Shown: one piece after another, positions 39,501-53,600 of the stretch
How positions within the stretch are numbered: position 1 is the stretch's first letter
How the letters are laid out: every line of letters begins with the position of its first letter
NCBI RefSeq assembly: GCF_040115645.1
Contig: NW_027096008.1
Location: 868,001 to 932,000 of the forward strand
Direction: 5' to 3'
DNA length: 64,000 bases
From: Euwallacea fornicatus
Taxonomy: Eukaryota > Arthropoda > Insecta > Coleoptera > Curculionidae
Notes under the pieces: model-generated
The model's database searches: none
What the model was told of the DNA's origin: nothing
The model's input: only the letters and a program-made list of their open reading frames with translations
Made by a program: the position numbers and the translations under genes

Positions 39501-41356
39501 GTTGAACTTCCAAGAAAAATAGTACTTTATGTGCTCAAACACACATATTTTGTGACTTTTCAAACTTTGAAGCTCGATAACTTCGGCAAATGTGGACCAA
39601 ATTTCTTAAACAAAGTGTCAAAGTAATCACCACCACGAGATTTTAAAGATGTCACAACACATCATTTTTACATCTTGTTGAACTTCCAAGAAAAATAGTA
39701 CTTTATGTGCTCAAACACACAACTTTTGTGACTTTTCCAATTTTGAAGCTCGATAACTTTGGCAAATGTGGACCAAATTTGTTAACCAAAGTGTCAAATT
39801 AATCATCTCGACGAGATCTTTAAAATGACACAACAAATCATGATTGCATCTTGTTGAATTTCCAAGAAAAATAGTACTTTATGTGCTCAAACACACAACT
39901 TTTGTGACTTTTCAAACTTTGAAGCTCGATAACTTCGGCAAATGTGGACCAAATTTGTTAAACAAAGTGTCAAATTAATTAGCTCGACGAGATTTTGAAT
40001 ATGTCACAACACATCATGATTGCATCTTGTTGAATTTCCAAGAAAAATAGTACTTTATGTGCTCAAACACACATATTTTGTGACTTTTCAAACTCTGAAG
40101 CTCGATAACTTTGGCAAATGTGGACCAAATTTGTTACACAAAGTGTCAAAGTAATCACCTCAACGAGATTTTGAATATGTCACAACACATCATGATTGCA
40201 TCTTGTTGAATTTCCAAGAAAAATAGTACTTTATGTGCTCAAACACACAACTTGTGTGACTTCAAATTTTGAAGCTCGATAGCTTCGGCAAATGAAGACC
40301 AACTTTGTTAAACAAAGTGTCAAATTAGTTAGCTCGACGAGATTTTGAATATGTCCCAACACATCATGATTGCATCTTGTTGAATTTCCAAGAAAAATAG
40401 TACTTTATGTGCTCAAACACACATATTTTGTGACTTTTCAAACTTTGAAGCTCGATAACTTCGGCAAATGTGGACCAAATTTGTTAAACAAAGTGTCAAA
40501 TTAATCAGCCCGACGAGATTTTGAATATGTCACAACACATCATGATTGCATCTTGTTGAATTTCCAAGAAAAATAGTACTTTATGTGCTCAAACACACAA
40601 CTTTTGTGACTTTTCAAACTTTGAAGCTCGATAGCTTCGGCAAATGAAGACCAAATTTGTTAAACAAAGTGTCAAAGTAATCACCTCAACGAGATTTTAA
40701 AGATGTCACAACACATCATTTTTACATCTTGTTGATCTTCCAAGAAAAATAGTACTTTATGTGCTCAAACACACAACTTGTGTGACTTCAAATTTTGAAG
40801 CTCGATAGCTTCGGCAAATGAAGACCAACTTTGTTAAACAAAGTGTCAAATTAGTTAGCTCGACGAGATTTTGAATATGTCCCAACACATCATGATTGCA
40901 TCTTGTTGAATTTCCAAGAAAAATAGTACTTTATGTGCTCAAACACACATATTTTGTGACTTTTCAAACTTTGAAGCTCGATAACTTCGGCAAATGTGGA
41001 CCAAATTTGTTAAACAAAGTGTCAAATTAATCAGCTCGACGAGATTTTGAATATGTCACAACACATCATGATTGCATCTTGTTGAATTTCCAAGAAAAAT
41101 AGTACTTTATGTGCTCAAACACACATATTTTGTGACTTTTCAAACTTTGAAGCTCGATAACTTTGGCAAAAGTGGACCAAATTTGTTAACCAAAGTGTCA
41201 AATTAATCAGCTCGACGAGATCTTTAAAATGACACAACAATTCATGATTGCATCTTGTTGAATTTCCAAGAAAAATAGTACTTATGTGCTCAAACACACA
41301 ACTTTTGTGACTTTTCAAACTTTGAAGCTCGATAGCTTCGGCAAATGAAGACCAAA
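33569..41356. repeat. Right-domain monomers with older, partly eroded duplications
   Basis: About 44 monomers of right types. The mark aatcatctcg occurs at 36281, 38745 and 39801, which are 14 and 6 monomers apart (2464 and 1056 bp). The block of about 36160-36816 resembles 38624-39280 but with several differences, for example ttgaatatcc near 38808 and attcaggattg near 36668, so this is an older event. Material at 34974 recurs at 40250. Dimer spacing of 350 bp is seen at 34624 and 34974. No gene, transposon or unique sequence is visible. Confidence 0.82.
41156..41330 (+). repeat. 175-bp monomer (1-bp deletion in tagtacttatg)
   Basis: The spacing from gataac at 41156 to gatagc at 41331 is 175 bp. 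One t is missing at about 41282 (tacttatgtg, where neighbours read tactttatgtg). The deletion shifts the frame and opens a 67-residue reverse-strand reading frame here, which is an accident of the shift and not a gene. Confidence 0.92.
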
Positions 41357-42758
41357 TTTGTTAAACAAAGTGTCAAATTAATCAGCTCGACAAGGTTATG
41401 AAGATGTCACAACACACCATGATTACATCTTGTTGAACTTCCAAGAAAAATAGTACTTTATGTGCTCAAACACACAACTTGTGTGACTTCAAATTTTGAA
41501 GCTCGATAGCTTCGGCAAATGAAGACCAACTTTGTTAAACAAAGTGTCAAATTAGTTAGCTCGACGAGATTTTGAATATGTCCCAACACATCATGATTGC
41601 ATCTTGTTGAATTTCCAAGAAAAATAGTACTTTATGTGCTCAAACACACATATTTTGTGACTTTTCAAACTTTGAAGCTCGATAACTTCGGCAAATGTGG
41701 ACCAAATTTGTTAAACAAAGTGTCAAATTAATCAGCTCGACGAGATTTTGAATATGTCATAACACATCATCATTGCATCTTGTTGAATTTCCAAGAAAAA
41801 TAGTACTTTATGTGCTCAAACACACAACTTTTGTGACTTTTCCAATTTTGAAGCTCGATAACTTCGGCAAATGTGGACCAAATTTGCTAACCAAAGTGTC
41901 AAATTCATCAGCTCGACGAGATCTTTAAAATGACACAACAATTCATGATTGCATCTTGTTGAATTTCCAAGAAAAATAGTACTTTATGTGCTCAAACACA
42001 CAACTTTTGTGACTTTTCAAACTTTGAAGCTCGATAACTTCGGCAAATGTGGACCAAATTTGTTAAACAAAGTGTCAAATTAATTAGCTCGACGAGATTT
42101 TGAATATGTCACAACACATCATGATTGCATCTTGTTGAATTTCCAAGAAAAATAGTACTTTATGTGCTCAAACGCACATATTTTGTGACTTTTCAAACTC
42201 TGAAGCTCGATAACTTTGGCAAATGTGGACCAAATTTGTTACACAAAGTGTCAAAGTAATCACCTCAACGAGATTTTGAAGATGTCACAACACATCATGA
42301 TTACATCTTGTTGAACTTCCAAGAAAAATAGTACTTTATGTGCTCAAACACACAACTTGTGTGACTTCAAATTTTGAAGCTCGATAACTTCGGCAAATGT
42401 GGACCAAATTTGCTAACCAAAGTGTCAAATTCATCAGCTCGACGAGATCTTTAAAATGACACAACAATTCATGATTGCATCTTGTTGAATTTCCAAGAAA
42501 AATAGTACTTTATGTGCTCAAACACACAACTTTTGTGACTTTTCAAACTTTGAAGCTCGATAACTTCGGCAAATGTGGACCAAATTTGTTAAACAAAGTG
42601 TCAAATTAATTAGCTCGACGAGATTTTGAATATGTCACAACACATCATGATTGCATCTTGTTGAATTTCCAAGAAAAATAGTACTTTATGTGCTCAAACA
42701 CACAACTTGTGTGACTTCAAATTTTGAAGCTCGATAGCTTCGGCAAATGAAGACCAAC
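41357..42758. repeat. 8-monomer higher-order repeat, copy 1 (1402 bp)
   Basis: Matches the following block at 1402 bp (8 x 176 minus 6, for three 174-bp monomers). Shared marks are acttgtgtga (41477 and 42879) and the rare caaacgcaca (aacgcaca at 42171 and 43573). The similarity continues slightly past the nominal boundary, to about 42781. I saw no internal difference on reading. Confidence 0.9.
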
Positions 42759-44183
42759 TTTGTTAAACAAAGTGTCAAATTAATCAGCTCGACAAGGTTA
42801 TGAAGATGTCACAACACACCATGATTACATCTTGTTGAACTTCCAAGAAAAATAGTACTTTATGTGCTCAAACACACAACTTGTGTGACTTCAAATTTTG
42901 AAGCTCGATAGCTTCGGCAAATGAAGACCAACTTTGTTAAACAAAGTGTCAAATTAGTTAGCTCGACGAGATTTTGAATATGTCCCAACACATCATGATT
43001 GCATCTTGTTGAATTTCCAAGAAAAATAGTACTTTATGTGCTCAAACACACATATTTTGTGACTTTTCAAACTTTGAAGCTCGATAACTTCGGCAAATGT
43101 GGACCAAATTTGTTAAACAAAGTGTCAAATTAATCAGCTCGACGAGATTTTGAATATGTCATAACACATCATCATTGCATCTTGTTGAATTTCCAAGAAA
43201 AATAGTACTTTATGTGCTCAAACACACAACTTTTGTGACTTTTCCAATTTTGAAGCTCGATAACTTCGGCAAATGTGGACCAAATTTGCTAACCAAAGTG
43301 TCAAATTCATCAGCTCGACGAGATCTTTAAAATGACACAACAATTCATGATTGCATCTTGTTGAATTTCCAAGAAAAATAGTACTTTATGTGCTCAAACA
43401 CACAACTTTTGTGACTTTTCAAACTTTGAAGCTCGATAACTTCGGCAAATGTGGACCAAATTTGTTAAACAAAGTGTCAAATTAATTAGCTCGACGAGAT
43501 TTTGAATATGTCACAACACATCATGATTGCATCTTGTTGAATTTCCAAGAAAAATAGTACTTTATGTGCTCAAACGCACATATTTTGTGACTTTTCAAAC
43601 TCTGAAGCTCGATAACTTTGGCAAATGTGGACCAAATTTGTTACACAAAGTGTCAAAGTAATCACCTCAACGAGATTTTGAAGATGTCACAACACATCAT
43701 GATTACATCTTGTTGAACTTCCAAGAAAAATAGTACTTTATGTGCTCAAACACACAACTTGTGTGACTTCAAATTTTGAAGCTCGATAACTTCGGCAAAT
43801 GTGGACCAAATTTGCTAACCAAAGTGTCAAATTCATCAGCTCGACGAGATCTTTAAAATGACACAACAATTCATGATTGCATCTTGTTGAATTTCCAAGA
43901 AAAATAGTACTTTATGTGCTCAAACACACAACTTTTGTGACTTTTCAAACTTTGAAGCTCGATAACTTCGGCAAATGTGGACCAAATTTGTTAAACAAAG
44001 TGTCAAATTAATTAGCTCGACGAGATTTTGAATATGTCACAACACATCATGATTGCATCTTGTTGAATTTCCAAGAAAAATAGTACTTTATGTGCTCAAA
44101 CACACAACTTGTGTGACTTCAAATTTTGAAGCTCGATAGCTTCGGCAAATGAAGACCAACTTTGTTAAACAAAGTGTCAAATT
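42759..44183. repeat. 8-monomer higher-order repeat, copy 2
   Basis: Adjacent tandem partner of 41357-42758, at 1402 bp. It ends near 44183, where it reads attagttagc and copy 1 reads attaatcagc. Confidence 0.9.
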
Positions 44184-44885
44184 AGTTAGCTCGACGAGAT
44201 TTTGAATATGTCCCAACACATCATGATTGCATCTTGTTGAATTTCCAAGAAAAATAGTACTTTATGTGCTCAAACACACATATTTTGTGACTTTTCAAAC
44301 TTTGAAGCTCGATAACTTCGGCAAATGTGGACCAAATTTGTTAAACAAAGTGTCAAATTAATCAGCCCGACGAGATTTTGAATATGTCACAACACATCAT
44401 GATTGCATCTTGTTGAATTTCCAAGAAAAATAGTACTTTATGTGCTCAAACACACATATTTTGTGACTTTTCAAACTTTGCAGCTCGATAACTTTGGCAA
44501 AAGTGGACCAAATTTGTTAACCAAAGTGTCAAATTAATCAGCTCGACGAGATCTTTAAAATGACACAACAATTCATGATTGCATCTTGTTGAATTTCCAA
44601 GAAAAATAGTACTTTATGTGCTCAAACACACAACTTTTGTGACTTTTCAAACTTTGAAGCTCGATAGCTTCGGCAAATGAAGACCAAATTTGTTAAACAA
44701 AGTGTCAAAGTAATCACCTCAACGAGATTTTAAAGATGTCACAACACATCATTTTTACATCTTGTTGAACTTCCAAGAAAAATAGTACTTTATGTGCTCA
44801 AACACACAACTTGTGTGACTTCAAATTTTGAAGCTCGATAGCTTCGGCAAATGAAGACCAACTTTGTTAAACAAAGTGTCAAATT
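43788..44885. repeat. 10-monomer repeat, copy 1 (offset 1756 bp)
   Basis: Matches 45544-46641 at 1756 bp (10 x 176 minus 4). The marks are tttgctaacc (43811 and about 45567), gcccgacgag, actttgcagc, catcattttta and a 174-bp junction (44809 and 46565). It overlaps the end of the 8-monomer copy 2, so the duplications are nested. Confidence 0.86.
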
Positions 44886-45569
44886 AATCAGCTCAACAAG
44901 GTTATGAAGATGTCACAACACACCATGATTACATCTTCTTGAACTTCCAAGAAAAATAGTACTTTATGTGCTCAAACACACAACTTTTGTGACTTTTCAA
45001 ACTTTGAAGCTCGATAACTTCGGCAAATGTGGACCAAATTTCTTAAACAAAGTGTCAAAGTAATCACCACAACGAGATTTTAAAGATGTCACAACACATC
45101 ATTTTTACATCTTGTTGAACTTCCAAGAAAAATAGTACTTTATGTGCTCAAACACACAACTTTTGTGACTTTTCCAATTTTGAAGCTCGATAACTTCGGC
45201 AAATGTGGACCAAATTTGTTAAACAAAGTGTCAAATTAATTAGCTCGACGAGATTTTGAATATGTCACAACACATCATGATTGCATCTTGTTGAATTTCC
45301 AAGAAAAATAGTACTTTATGTGCTCAAACACACAACTTTTGTGACTTTTCAAACTTTGAAGCTCGATAGCTTCGGCAAATGAAGACCAAATTTGTTAAAC
45401 AAAGTGTCAAATTAATCAGCTCGACAAGGTTATGAAGATGTCACAACACACCATGATTACATCTTGTTGAACTTCCAAGAAAAATAGTACTTTATGTGCT
45501 CAAACACACATATTTTGTGACTTTTCAAACTTTGAAGCTCGATAACTTCGGCAAATGTGGACCAAATTT
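44809..45569. repeat. 12-monomer-spaced repeat, copy 1 (offset 2106 bp)
   Basis: Matches 46915-47675 at 2106 bp (12 x 176 minus 6). The rare mark acatcttcttg is shared (cttctt at 44935 and 47041), as is catcattttta. Copy 2 has a private cattattacatc near 47560. Confidence 0.86.
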
Positions 45570-46641
45570 GCTAACCAAAGTGTCAAATTCATCAGCTCGA
45601 CGAGATCTTTAAAATGACACAACAATTCATGATTGCATCTTGTTGAATTTCCAAGAAAAATAGTACTTTATGTGCTCAAACACACAACTTTTGTGACTTT
45701 TCAAACTTTGAAGCTCGATAACTTCGGCAAATGTGGACCAAATTTGTTAAACAAAGTGTCAAATTAATTAGCTCGACGAGATTTTGAATATGTCACAACA
45801 CATCATGATTGCATCTTGTTGAATTTCCAAGAAAAATAGTACTTTATGTGCTCAAACACACAACTTGTGTGACTTCAAATTTTGAAGCTCGATAGCTTCG
45901 GCAAATGAAGACCAACTTTGTTAAACAAAGTGTCAAATTAGTTAGCTCGACGAGATTTTGAATATGTCCCAACACATCATGATTGCATCTTGTTGAATTT
46001 CCAAGAAAAATAGTACTTTATGTGCTCAAACACACATATTTTGTGACTTTTCAAACTTTGAAGCTCGATAACTTCGGCAAATGTGGACCAAATTTGTTAA
46101 ACAAAGTGTCAAATTAATCAGCCCGACGAGATTTTGAATATGTCACAACACATCATGATTGCATCTTGTTGAATTTCCAAGAAAAATAGTACTTTATGTG
46201 CTCAAACACACATATTTTGTGACTTTTCAAACTTTGCAGCTCGATAACTTTGGCAAAAGTGGACCAAATTTGTTAACCAAAGTGTCAAATTAATCAGCTC
46301 GACGAGATCTTTAAAATGACACAACAATTCATGATTGCATCTTGTTGAATTTCCAAGAAAAATAGTACTTTATGTGCTCAAACACACAACTTTTGTGACT
46401 TTTCAAACTTTGAAGCTCGATAGCTTCGGCAAATGAAGACCAAATTTGTTAAACAAAGTGTCAAAGTAATCACCTCAACGAGATTTTAAAGATGTCACAA
46501 CACATCATTTTTACATCTTGTTGAACTTCCAAGAAAAATAGTACTTTATGTGCTCAAACACACAACTTGTGTGACTTCAAATTTTGAAGCTCGATAGCTT
46601 CGGCAAATGAAGACCAACTTTGTTAAACAAAGTGTCAAATT
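45544..46641. repeat. 10-monomer repeat, copy 2
   Basis: Partner of 43788-44885. It is followed by an extra dimer (46565 to 46915, 350 bp) before the 2106-bp match resumes, which shows that a 2-monomer insertion or duplication separates the two offsets. Confidence 0.86.
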
Positions 46642-46914
46642 AGTTAGCTCGACGAGATTTTGAATATGTCCCAACACATCATGATTGCATCTTGTTGAAT
46701 TTCCAAGAAAAATAGTACTTTATGTGCTCAAACACACATATTTTGTGACTTTTCAAACTTTGAAGCTCGATAACTTTGGCAAATGTGGACCAAATTTGTT
46801 ACACAAAGTGTCAAAGTAATCACCTCAACGAGATTTTGAAGATGTCACAACACATCATGATTACATCTTGTTGAACTTCCAAGAAAAATAGTACTTTATG
46901 TGCTCAAACACACA

Positions 46915-47675
46915 ACTTGTGTGACTTCAAATTTTGAAGCTCGATAGCTTCGGCAAATGAAGACCAACTTTGTTAAACAAAGTGTCAAATTAATCAGCTC
47001 AACAAGGTTATGAAGATGTCACAACACACCATGATTACATCTTCTTGAACTTCCAAGAAAAATAGTACTTTATGTGCTCAAACACACAACTTTTGTGACT
47101 TTTCAAACTTTGAAGCTCGATAACTTCGGCAAATGTGGACCAAATTTCTTAAACAAAGTGTCAAAGTAATCACCACAACGAGATTTTAAAGATGTCACAA
47201 CACATCATTTTTACATCTTGTTGAACTTCCAAGAAAAATAGTACTTTATGTGCTCAAACACACAACTTTTGTGACTTTTCCAATTTTGAAGCTCGATAAC
47301 TTCGGCAAATGTGGACCAAATTTGTTAAACAAAGTGTCAAATTAATTAGCTCGACGAGATTTTGAATATGTCACAACACATCATGATTGCATCTTGTTGA
47401 ATTTCCAAGAAAAATAGTACTTTATGTGCTCAAACACACAACTTTTGTGACTTTTCAAACTTTGAAGCTCGATAGCTTCGGCAAATGAAGACCAAATTTG
47501 TTAAACAAAGTGTCAAATTAATCAGCTCGACAAGGTTATGAAGATGTCACAACACACCATTATTACATCTTGTTGAACTTCCAAGAAAAATAGTACTTTA
47601 TGTGCTCAAACACACATATTTTGTGACTTTTCAAACTTTGAAGCTCGATAACTTCGGCAAATGTGGACCAAATTT
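46915..47675. repeat. 12-monomer-spaced repeat, copy 2
   Basis: Partner of 44809-45569, at 2106 bp. Confidence 0.86.
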
Positions 47676-47703
47676 GTTAAACAAAGTGTCAAATTAATCA
47701 GCC

Positions 47704-49639
47704 CGACGAGATTTTGAATATGTCACAACACATCATGATTGCATCTTGTTGAATTTCCAAGAAAAATAGTACTTTATGTGCTCAAACACACATATTTTGT
47801 GACTTTTCAAACTTTGCAGCTCGATAACTTTGGCAAAAGTGGACCAAATTTGTTAACCAAAGTGTCAAATTAATCAGCTCGACGAGATCTTTAAAATGAC
47901 ACAACAATTCATGATTGCATCTTGTTGAATTTCCAAGAAAAATAGTACTTTATGTGCTCAAACACACAACTTTTGTGACTTTTCAAACTTTGAAGCTCGA
48001 TAGCTTCGGCAAATGAAGACCAACTTTGTTAAACAAAGTGTCAAATTAATCAGCTCAACAAGGTTATGAAGATGTCACAACACACCATGATTACATCTTC
48101 ATGAACTTCCAAGAAAAATAGTACTTTATGTGCTCAAACACACAACTTTTGTGACTTTTCCAATTTTGAAGCTCGATAACTTCGGCAAATGTGGACCAAA
48201 TTTGTTAACCAAAGTGTCAAATTAATCAGCTCGACGAGATCTTTAAAATGACACAACAATTCATGATTGCATCTTGTTGAATTTCCAAGAAAAATAGTAC
48301 TTTATGTGCTCAAACACACAACTTTTGTGACTTTTCAAACTTTGAAGCTCGATAGCTTCGGCAAATGAAGACCAACTTTGTTAAACAAAGTGTCAAATTA
48401 ATCAGCTCAACAAGGTTATGAAGATGTCACAACACACCATGATTACATCTTCTTGAACTTCCAAGAAAAATAGTACTTTATGTGCTCAAACACACAACTT
48501 TTGTGACTTTTCAAACTTTGAAGCTCGATAACTTCGGCAAATGTGGACCAAATTTCTTAAACAAAGTGTCAAAGTAATCACCACAACGAGATTTTAAAGA
48601 TGTCACAACACATCATTTTTACATCTTGTTGAACTTCCAAGAAAAATAGTACTTTATGTGCTCAAACACACAACTTTTGTGACTTTTCCAATTTTGAAGC
48701 TCGATAACTTCGGCAAATGTGGACCAAATTTGTTAACCAAAGTGTCAAATTAATCAGCTCGACGAGAACTTTAAAATGACACAACAATTCATGATTGCAT
48801 CTTGTTGAATTTCCAAGAAAAATAGTACTTTATGTGCTCAAACACACAACTTTTGTGACTTTTCAAACTTTGAAGCTCGATAGCTTCGGCAAATGAAGAC
48901 CAAATTTGTGAAACAAAGTGTCAAATTAATCAGCTCGACAAGGTTATGAAGATGTCACAACACACCATGATTACATCTTGTTGAACTTCCAAGAAAAATA
49001 GTACTTTATGTGCTCAAACACACAACTTTTGTGACTTTTCAAACTTTGAAGCTCGATGGCTTCGGCAAATGAAGACCAAATTTGTTAAACAAAGTGTCAA
49101 ATTAATCAGCTCGACGAGATTTTGAAGATGTCACAACACATCATGATTGCATCTTGTTGAATTTCCACGAAAAATAGTACTTTATGTGCTCAAACACACA
49201 ACTTTTGTGACTTTTCTAAATTTGAAGCTCGATAACTTTGGCAAATGTGGACCAAATTTGTTAACCAAAGTGTCAAATTAATCAGCTCGACGAGATCTTT
49301 AAAATGACACAACAATTCAAGATTGCATCTTGTTGAATTTCCAAGAAAAATAGTACTTTATGTGCTCAAACACACATATTTTGTGACTTTTAAAACTCTG
49401 AAGCTCGATAACTTTGGCAAATGTTGACCAAATTTGTTACACAAAGTGTCAAAGTAATCACCTCAACGAGATTTTGAAGATGTCACAACACATCATGATT
49501 ACATCTTGTTGAACTTCCAAGAAAAATAGTACTTTATGTGCTCAAACACACATATTTTGTGACTTTTCAAACTTTGAAGCTCGATAACTTTGGCAAATGT
49601 TGACCAAATTTGTTAAACAAAGTGTCAAATTAATTAGCT
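47704..49639. repeat. 11-monomer higher-order repeat, unit 1 (1936 bp)
   Basis: First of three tandem 1936-bp units (11 x 176). Landmarks recurring at exactly 1936 bp: acatcttcatg (ttacatcttc at 48091, 50027, 51963), acatcttcttg (cttctt at 48449, 50385, 52321), tttgtgaaac (48905, 50841, 52777) and gatggcttc (49055, 50991, 52927). Also shared are gagaacttta, ttccacgaaa, tctaaatttg and attcaagattg. All units use only 176-bp monomers. I saw no difference between units at these landmarks or on reading through. Confidence 0.94.
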
Positions 49640-51575
49640 CGACGAGATTTTGAATATGTCACAACACATCATGATTGCATCTTGTTGAATTTCCAAGAAA
49701 AATAGTACTTTATGTGCTCAAACACACATATTTTGTGACTTTTCAAACTTTGCAGCTCGATAACTTTGGCAAAAGTGGACCAAATTTGTTAACCAAAGTG
49801 TCAAATTAATCAGCTCGACGAGATCTTTAAAATGACACAACAATTCATGATTGCATCTTGTTGAATTTCCAAGAAAAATAGTACTTTATGTGCTCAAACA
49901 CACAACTTTTGTGACTTTTCAAACTTTGAAGCTCGATAGCTTCGGCAAATGAAGACCAACTTTGTTAAACAAAGTGTCAAATTAATCAGCTCAACAAGGT
50001 TATGAAGATGTCACAACACACCATGATTACATCTTCATGAACTTCCAAGAAAAATAGTACTTTATGTGCTCAAACACACAACTTTTGTGACTTTTCCAAT
50101 TTTGAAGCTCGATAACTTCGGCAAATGTGGACCAAATTTGTTAACCAAAGTGTCAAATTAATCAGCTCGACGAGATCTTTAAAATGACACAACAATTCAT
50201 GATTGCATCTTGTTGAATTTCCAAGAAAAATAGTACTTTATGTGCTCAAACACACAACTTTTGTGACTTTTCAAACTTTGAAGCTCGATAGCTTCGGCAA
50301 ATGAAGACCAACTTTGTTAAACAAAGTGTCAAATTAATCAGCTCAACAAGGTTATGAAGATGTCACAACACACCATGATTACATCTTCTTGAACTTCCAA
50401 GAAAAATAGTACTTTATGTGCTCAAACACACAACTTTTGTGACTTTTCAAACTTTGAAGCTCGATAACTTCGGCAAATGTGGACCAAATTTCTTAAACAA
50501 AGTGTCAAAGTAATCACCACAACGAGATTTTAAAGATGTCACAACACATCATTTTTACATCTTGTTGAACTTCCAAGAAAAATAGTACTTTATGTGCTCA
50601 AACACACAACTTTTGTGACTTTTCCAATTTTGAAGCTCGATAACTTCGGCAAATGTGGACCAAATTTGTTAACCAAAGTGTCAAATTAATCAGCTCGACG
50701 AGAACTTTAAAATGACACAACAATTCATGATTGCATCTTGTTGAATTTCCAAGAAAAATAGTACTTTATGTGCTCAAACACACAACTTTTGTGACTTTTC
50801 AAACTTTGAAGCTCGATAGCTTCGGCAAATGAAGACCAAATTTGTGAAACAAAGTGTCAAATTAATCAGCTCGACAAGGTTATGAAGATGTCACAACACA
50901 CCATGATTACATCTTGTTGAACTTCCAAGAAAAATAGTACTTTATGTGCTCAAACACACAACTTTTGTGACTTTTCAAACTTTGAAGCTCGATGGCTTCG
51001 GCAAATGAAGACCAAATTTGTTAAACAAAGTGTCAAATTAATCAGCTCGACGAGATTTTGAAGATGTCACAACACATCATGATTGCATCTTGTTGAATTT
51101 CCACGAAAAATAGTACTTTATGTGCTCAAACACACAACTTTTGTGACTTTTCTAAATTTGAAGCTCGATAACTTTGGCAAATGTGGACCAAATTTGTTAA
51201 CCAAAGTGTCAAATTAATCAGCTCGACGAGATCTTTAAAATGACACAACAATTCAAGATTGCATCTTGTTGAATTTCCAAGAAAAATAGTACTTTATGTG
51301 CTCAAACACACATATTTTGTGACTTTTAAAACTCTGAAGCTCGATAACTTTGGCAAATGTTGACCAAATTTGTTACACAAAGTGTCAAAGTAATCACCTC
51401 AACGAGATTTTGAAGATGTCACAACACATCATGATTACATCTTGTTGAACTTCCAAGAAAAATAGTACTTTATGTGCTCAAACACACATATTTTGTGACT
51501 TTTCAAACTTTGAAGCTCGATAACTTTGGCAAATGTTGACCAAATTTGTTAAACAAAGTGTCAAATTAATTAGCT
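49640..51575. repeat. 11-monomer higher-order repeat, unit 2
   Basis: Second 1936-bp unit, with every landmark of unit 1 shifted by 1936 bp. Its upstream boundary is set where gcccgacgag before unit 1 differs from gctcgacgag before unit 2. Confidence 0.94.
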
Positions 51576-53600
51576 CGACGAGATTTTGAATATGTCACAA
51601 CACATCATGATTGCATCTTGTTGAATTTCCAAGAAAAATAGTACTTTATGTGCTCAAACACACATATTTTGTGACTTTTCAAACTTTGCAGCTCGATAAC
51701 TTTGGCAAAAGTGGACCAAATTTGTTAACCAAAGTGTCAAATTAATCAGCTCGACGAGATCTTTAAAATGACACAACAATTCATGATTGCATCTTGTTGA
51801 ATTTCCAAGAAAAATAGTACTTTATGTGCTCAAACACACAACTTTTGTGACTTTTCAAACTTTGAAGCTCGATAGCTTCGGCAAATGAAGACCAACTTTG
51901 TTAAACAAAGTGTCAAATTAATCAGCTCAACAAGGTTATGAAGATGTCACAACACACCATGATTACATCTTCATGAACTTCCAAGAAAAATAGTACTTTA
52001 TGTGCTCAAACACACAACTTTTGTGACTTTTCCAATTTTGAAGCTCGATAACTTCGGCAAATGTGGACCAAATTTGTTAACCAAAGTGTCAAATTAATCA
52101 GCTCGACGAGATCTTTAAAATGACACAACAATTCATGATTGCATCTTGTTGAATTTCCAAGAAAAATAGTACTTTATGTGCTCAAACACACAACTTTTGT
52201 GACTTTTCAAACTTTGAAGCTCGATAGCTTCGGCAAATGAAGACCAACTTTGTTAAACAAAGTGTCAAATTAATCAGCTCAACAAGGTTATGAAGATGTC
52301 ACAACACACCATGATTACATCTTCTTGAACTTCCAAGAAAAATAGTACTTTATGTGCTCAAACACACAACTTTTGTGACTTTTCAAACTTTGAAGCTCGA
52401 TAACTTCGGCAAATGTGGACCAAATTTCTTAAACAAAGTGTCAAAGTAATCACCACAACGAGATTTTAAAGATGTCACAACACATCATTTTTACATCTTG
52501 TTGAACTTCCAAGAAAAATAGTACTTTATGTGCTCAAACACACAACTTTTGTGACTTTTCCAATTTTGAAGCTCGATAACTTCGGCAAATGTGGACCAAA
52601 TTTGTTAACCAAAGTGTCAAATTAATCAGCTCGACGAGAACTTTAAAATGACACAACAATTCATGATTGCATCTTGTTGAATTTCCAAGAAAAATAGTAC
52701 TTTATGTGCTCAAACACACAACTTTTGTGACTTTTCAAACTTTGAAGCTCGATAGCTTCGGCAAATGAAGACCAAATTTGTGAAACAAAGTGTCAAATTA
52801 ATCAGCTCGACAAGGTTATGAAGATGTCACAACACACCATGATTACATCTTGTTGAACTTCCAAGAAAAATAGTACTTTATGTGCTCAAACACACAACTT
52901 TTGTGACTTTTCAAACTTTGAAGCTCGATGGCTTCGGCAAATGAAGACCAAATTTGTTAAACAAAGTGTCAAATTAATCAGCTCGACGAGATTTTGAAGA
53001 TGTCACAACACATCATGATTGCATCTTGTTGAATTTCCACGAAAAATAGTACTTTATGTGCTCAAACACACAACTTTTGTGACTTTTCTAAATTTGAAGC
53101 TCGATAACTTTGGCAAATGTGGACCAAATTTGTTAACCAAAGTGTCAAATTAATCAGCTCGACGAGATCTTTAAAATGACACAACAATTCAAGATTGCAT
53201 CTTGTTGAATTTCCAAGAAAAATAGTACTTTATGTGCTCAAACACACATATTTTGTGACTTTTAAAACTCTGAAGCTCGATAACTTTGGCAAATGTTGAC
53301 CAAATTTGTTACACAAAGTGTCAAAGTAATCACCTCAACGAGATTTTGAAGATGTCACAACACATCATGATTACATCTTGTTGAACTTCCAAGAAAAATA
53401 GTACTTTATGTGCTCAAACACACATATTTTGTGACTTTTCAAACTTTGAAGCTCGATAACTTTGGCAAATGTTGACCAAATTTGTTAAACAAAGTGTCAA
53501 ATTAATTAGCTCGACGAGATTTTGAATATGTCACAACACATCATGATTGCATCTTGTTGAATTTCCAAGAAAAATAGTACTTTATGTGCTCAAACACACA
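51576..53600. repeat. 11-monomer higher-order repeat, unit 3 plus start of a fourth
   Basis: Third 1936-bp unit, continuing about 90 bp into a fourth before it switches to a 174-bp monomer at 53601 (acttgtgtga, where the repeat would continue catattttg). The unit is also contained in the 25-monomer duplication that starts near 52097. Confidence 0.92.

Noticed and set aside
41115..41318. Reverse-strand reading frame of 67 codons
   Set aside because: Opened by the 1-bp deletion at about 41282 in one monomer. It is a frameshift accident in satellite DNA.
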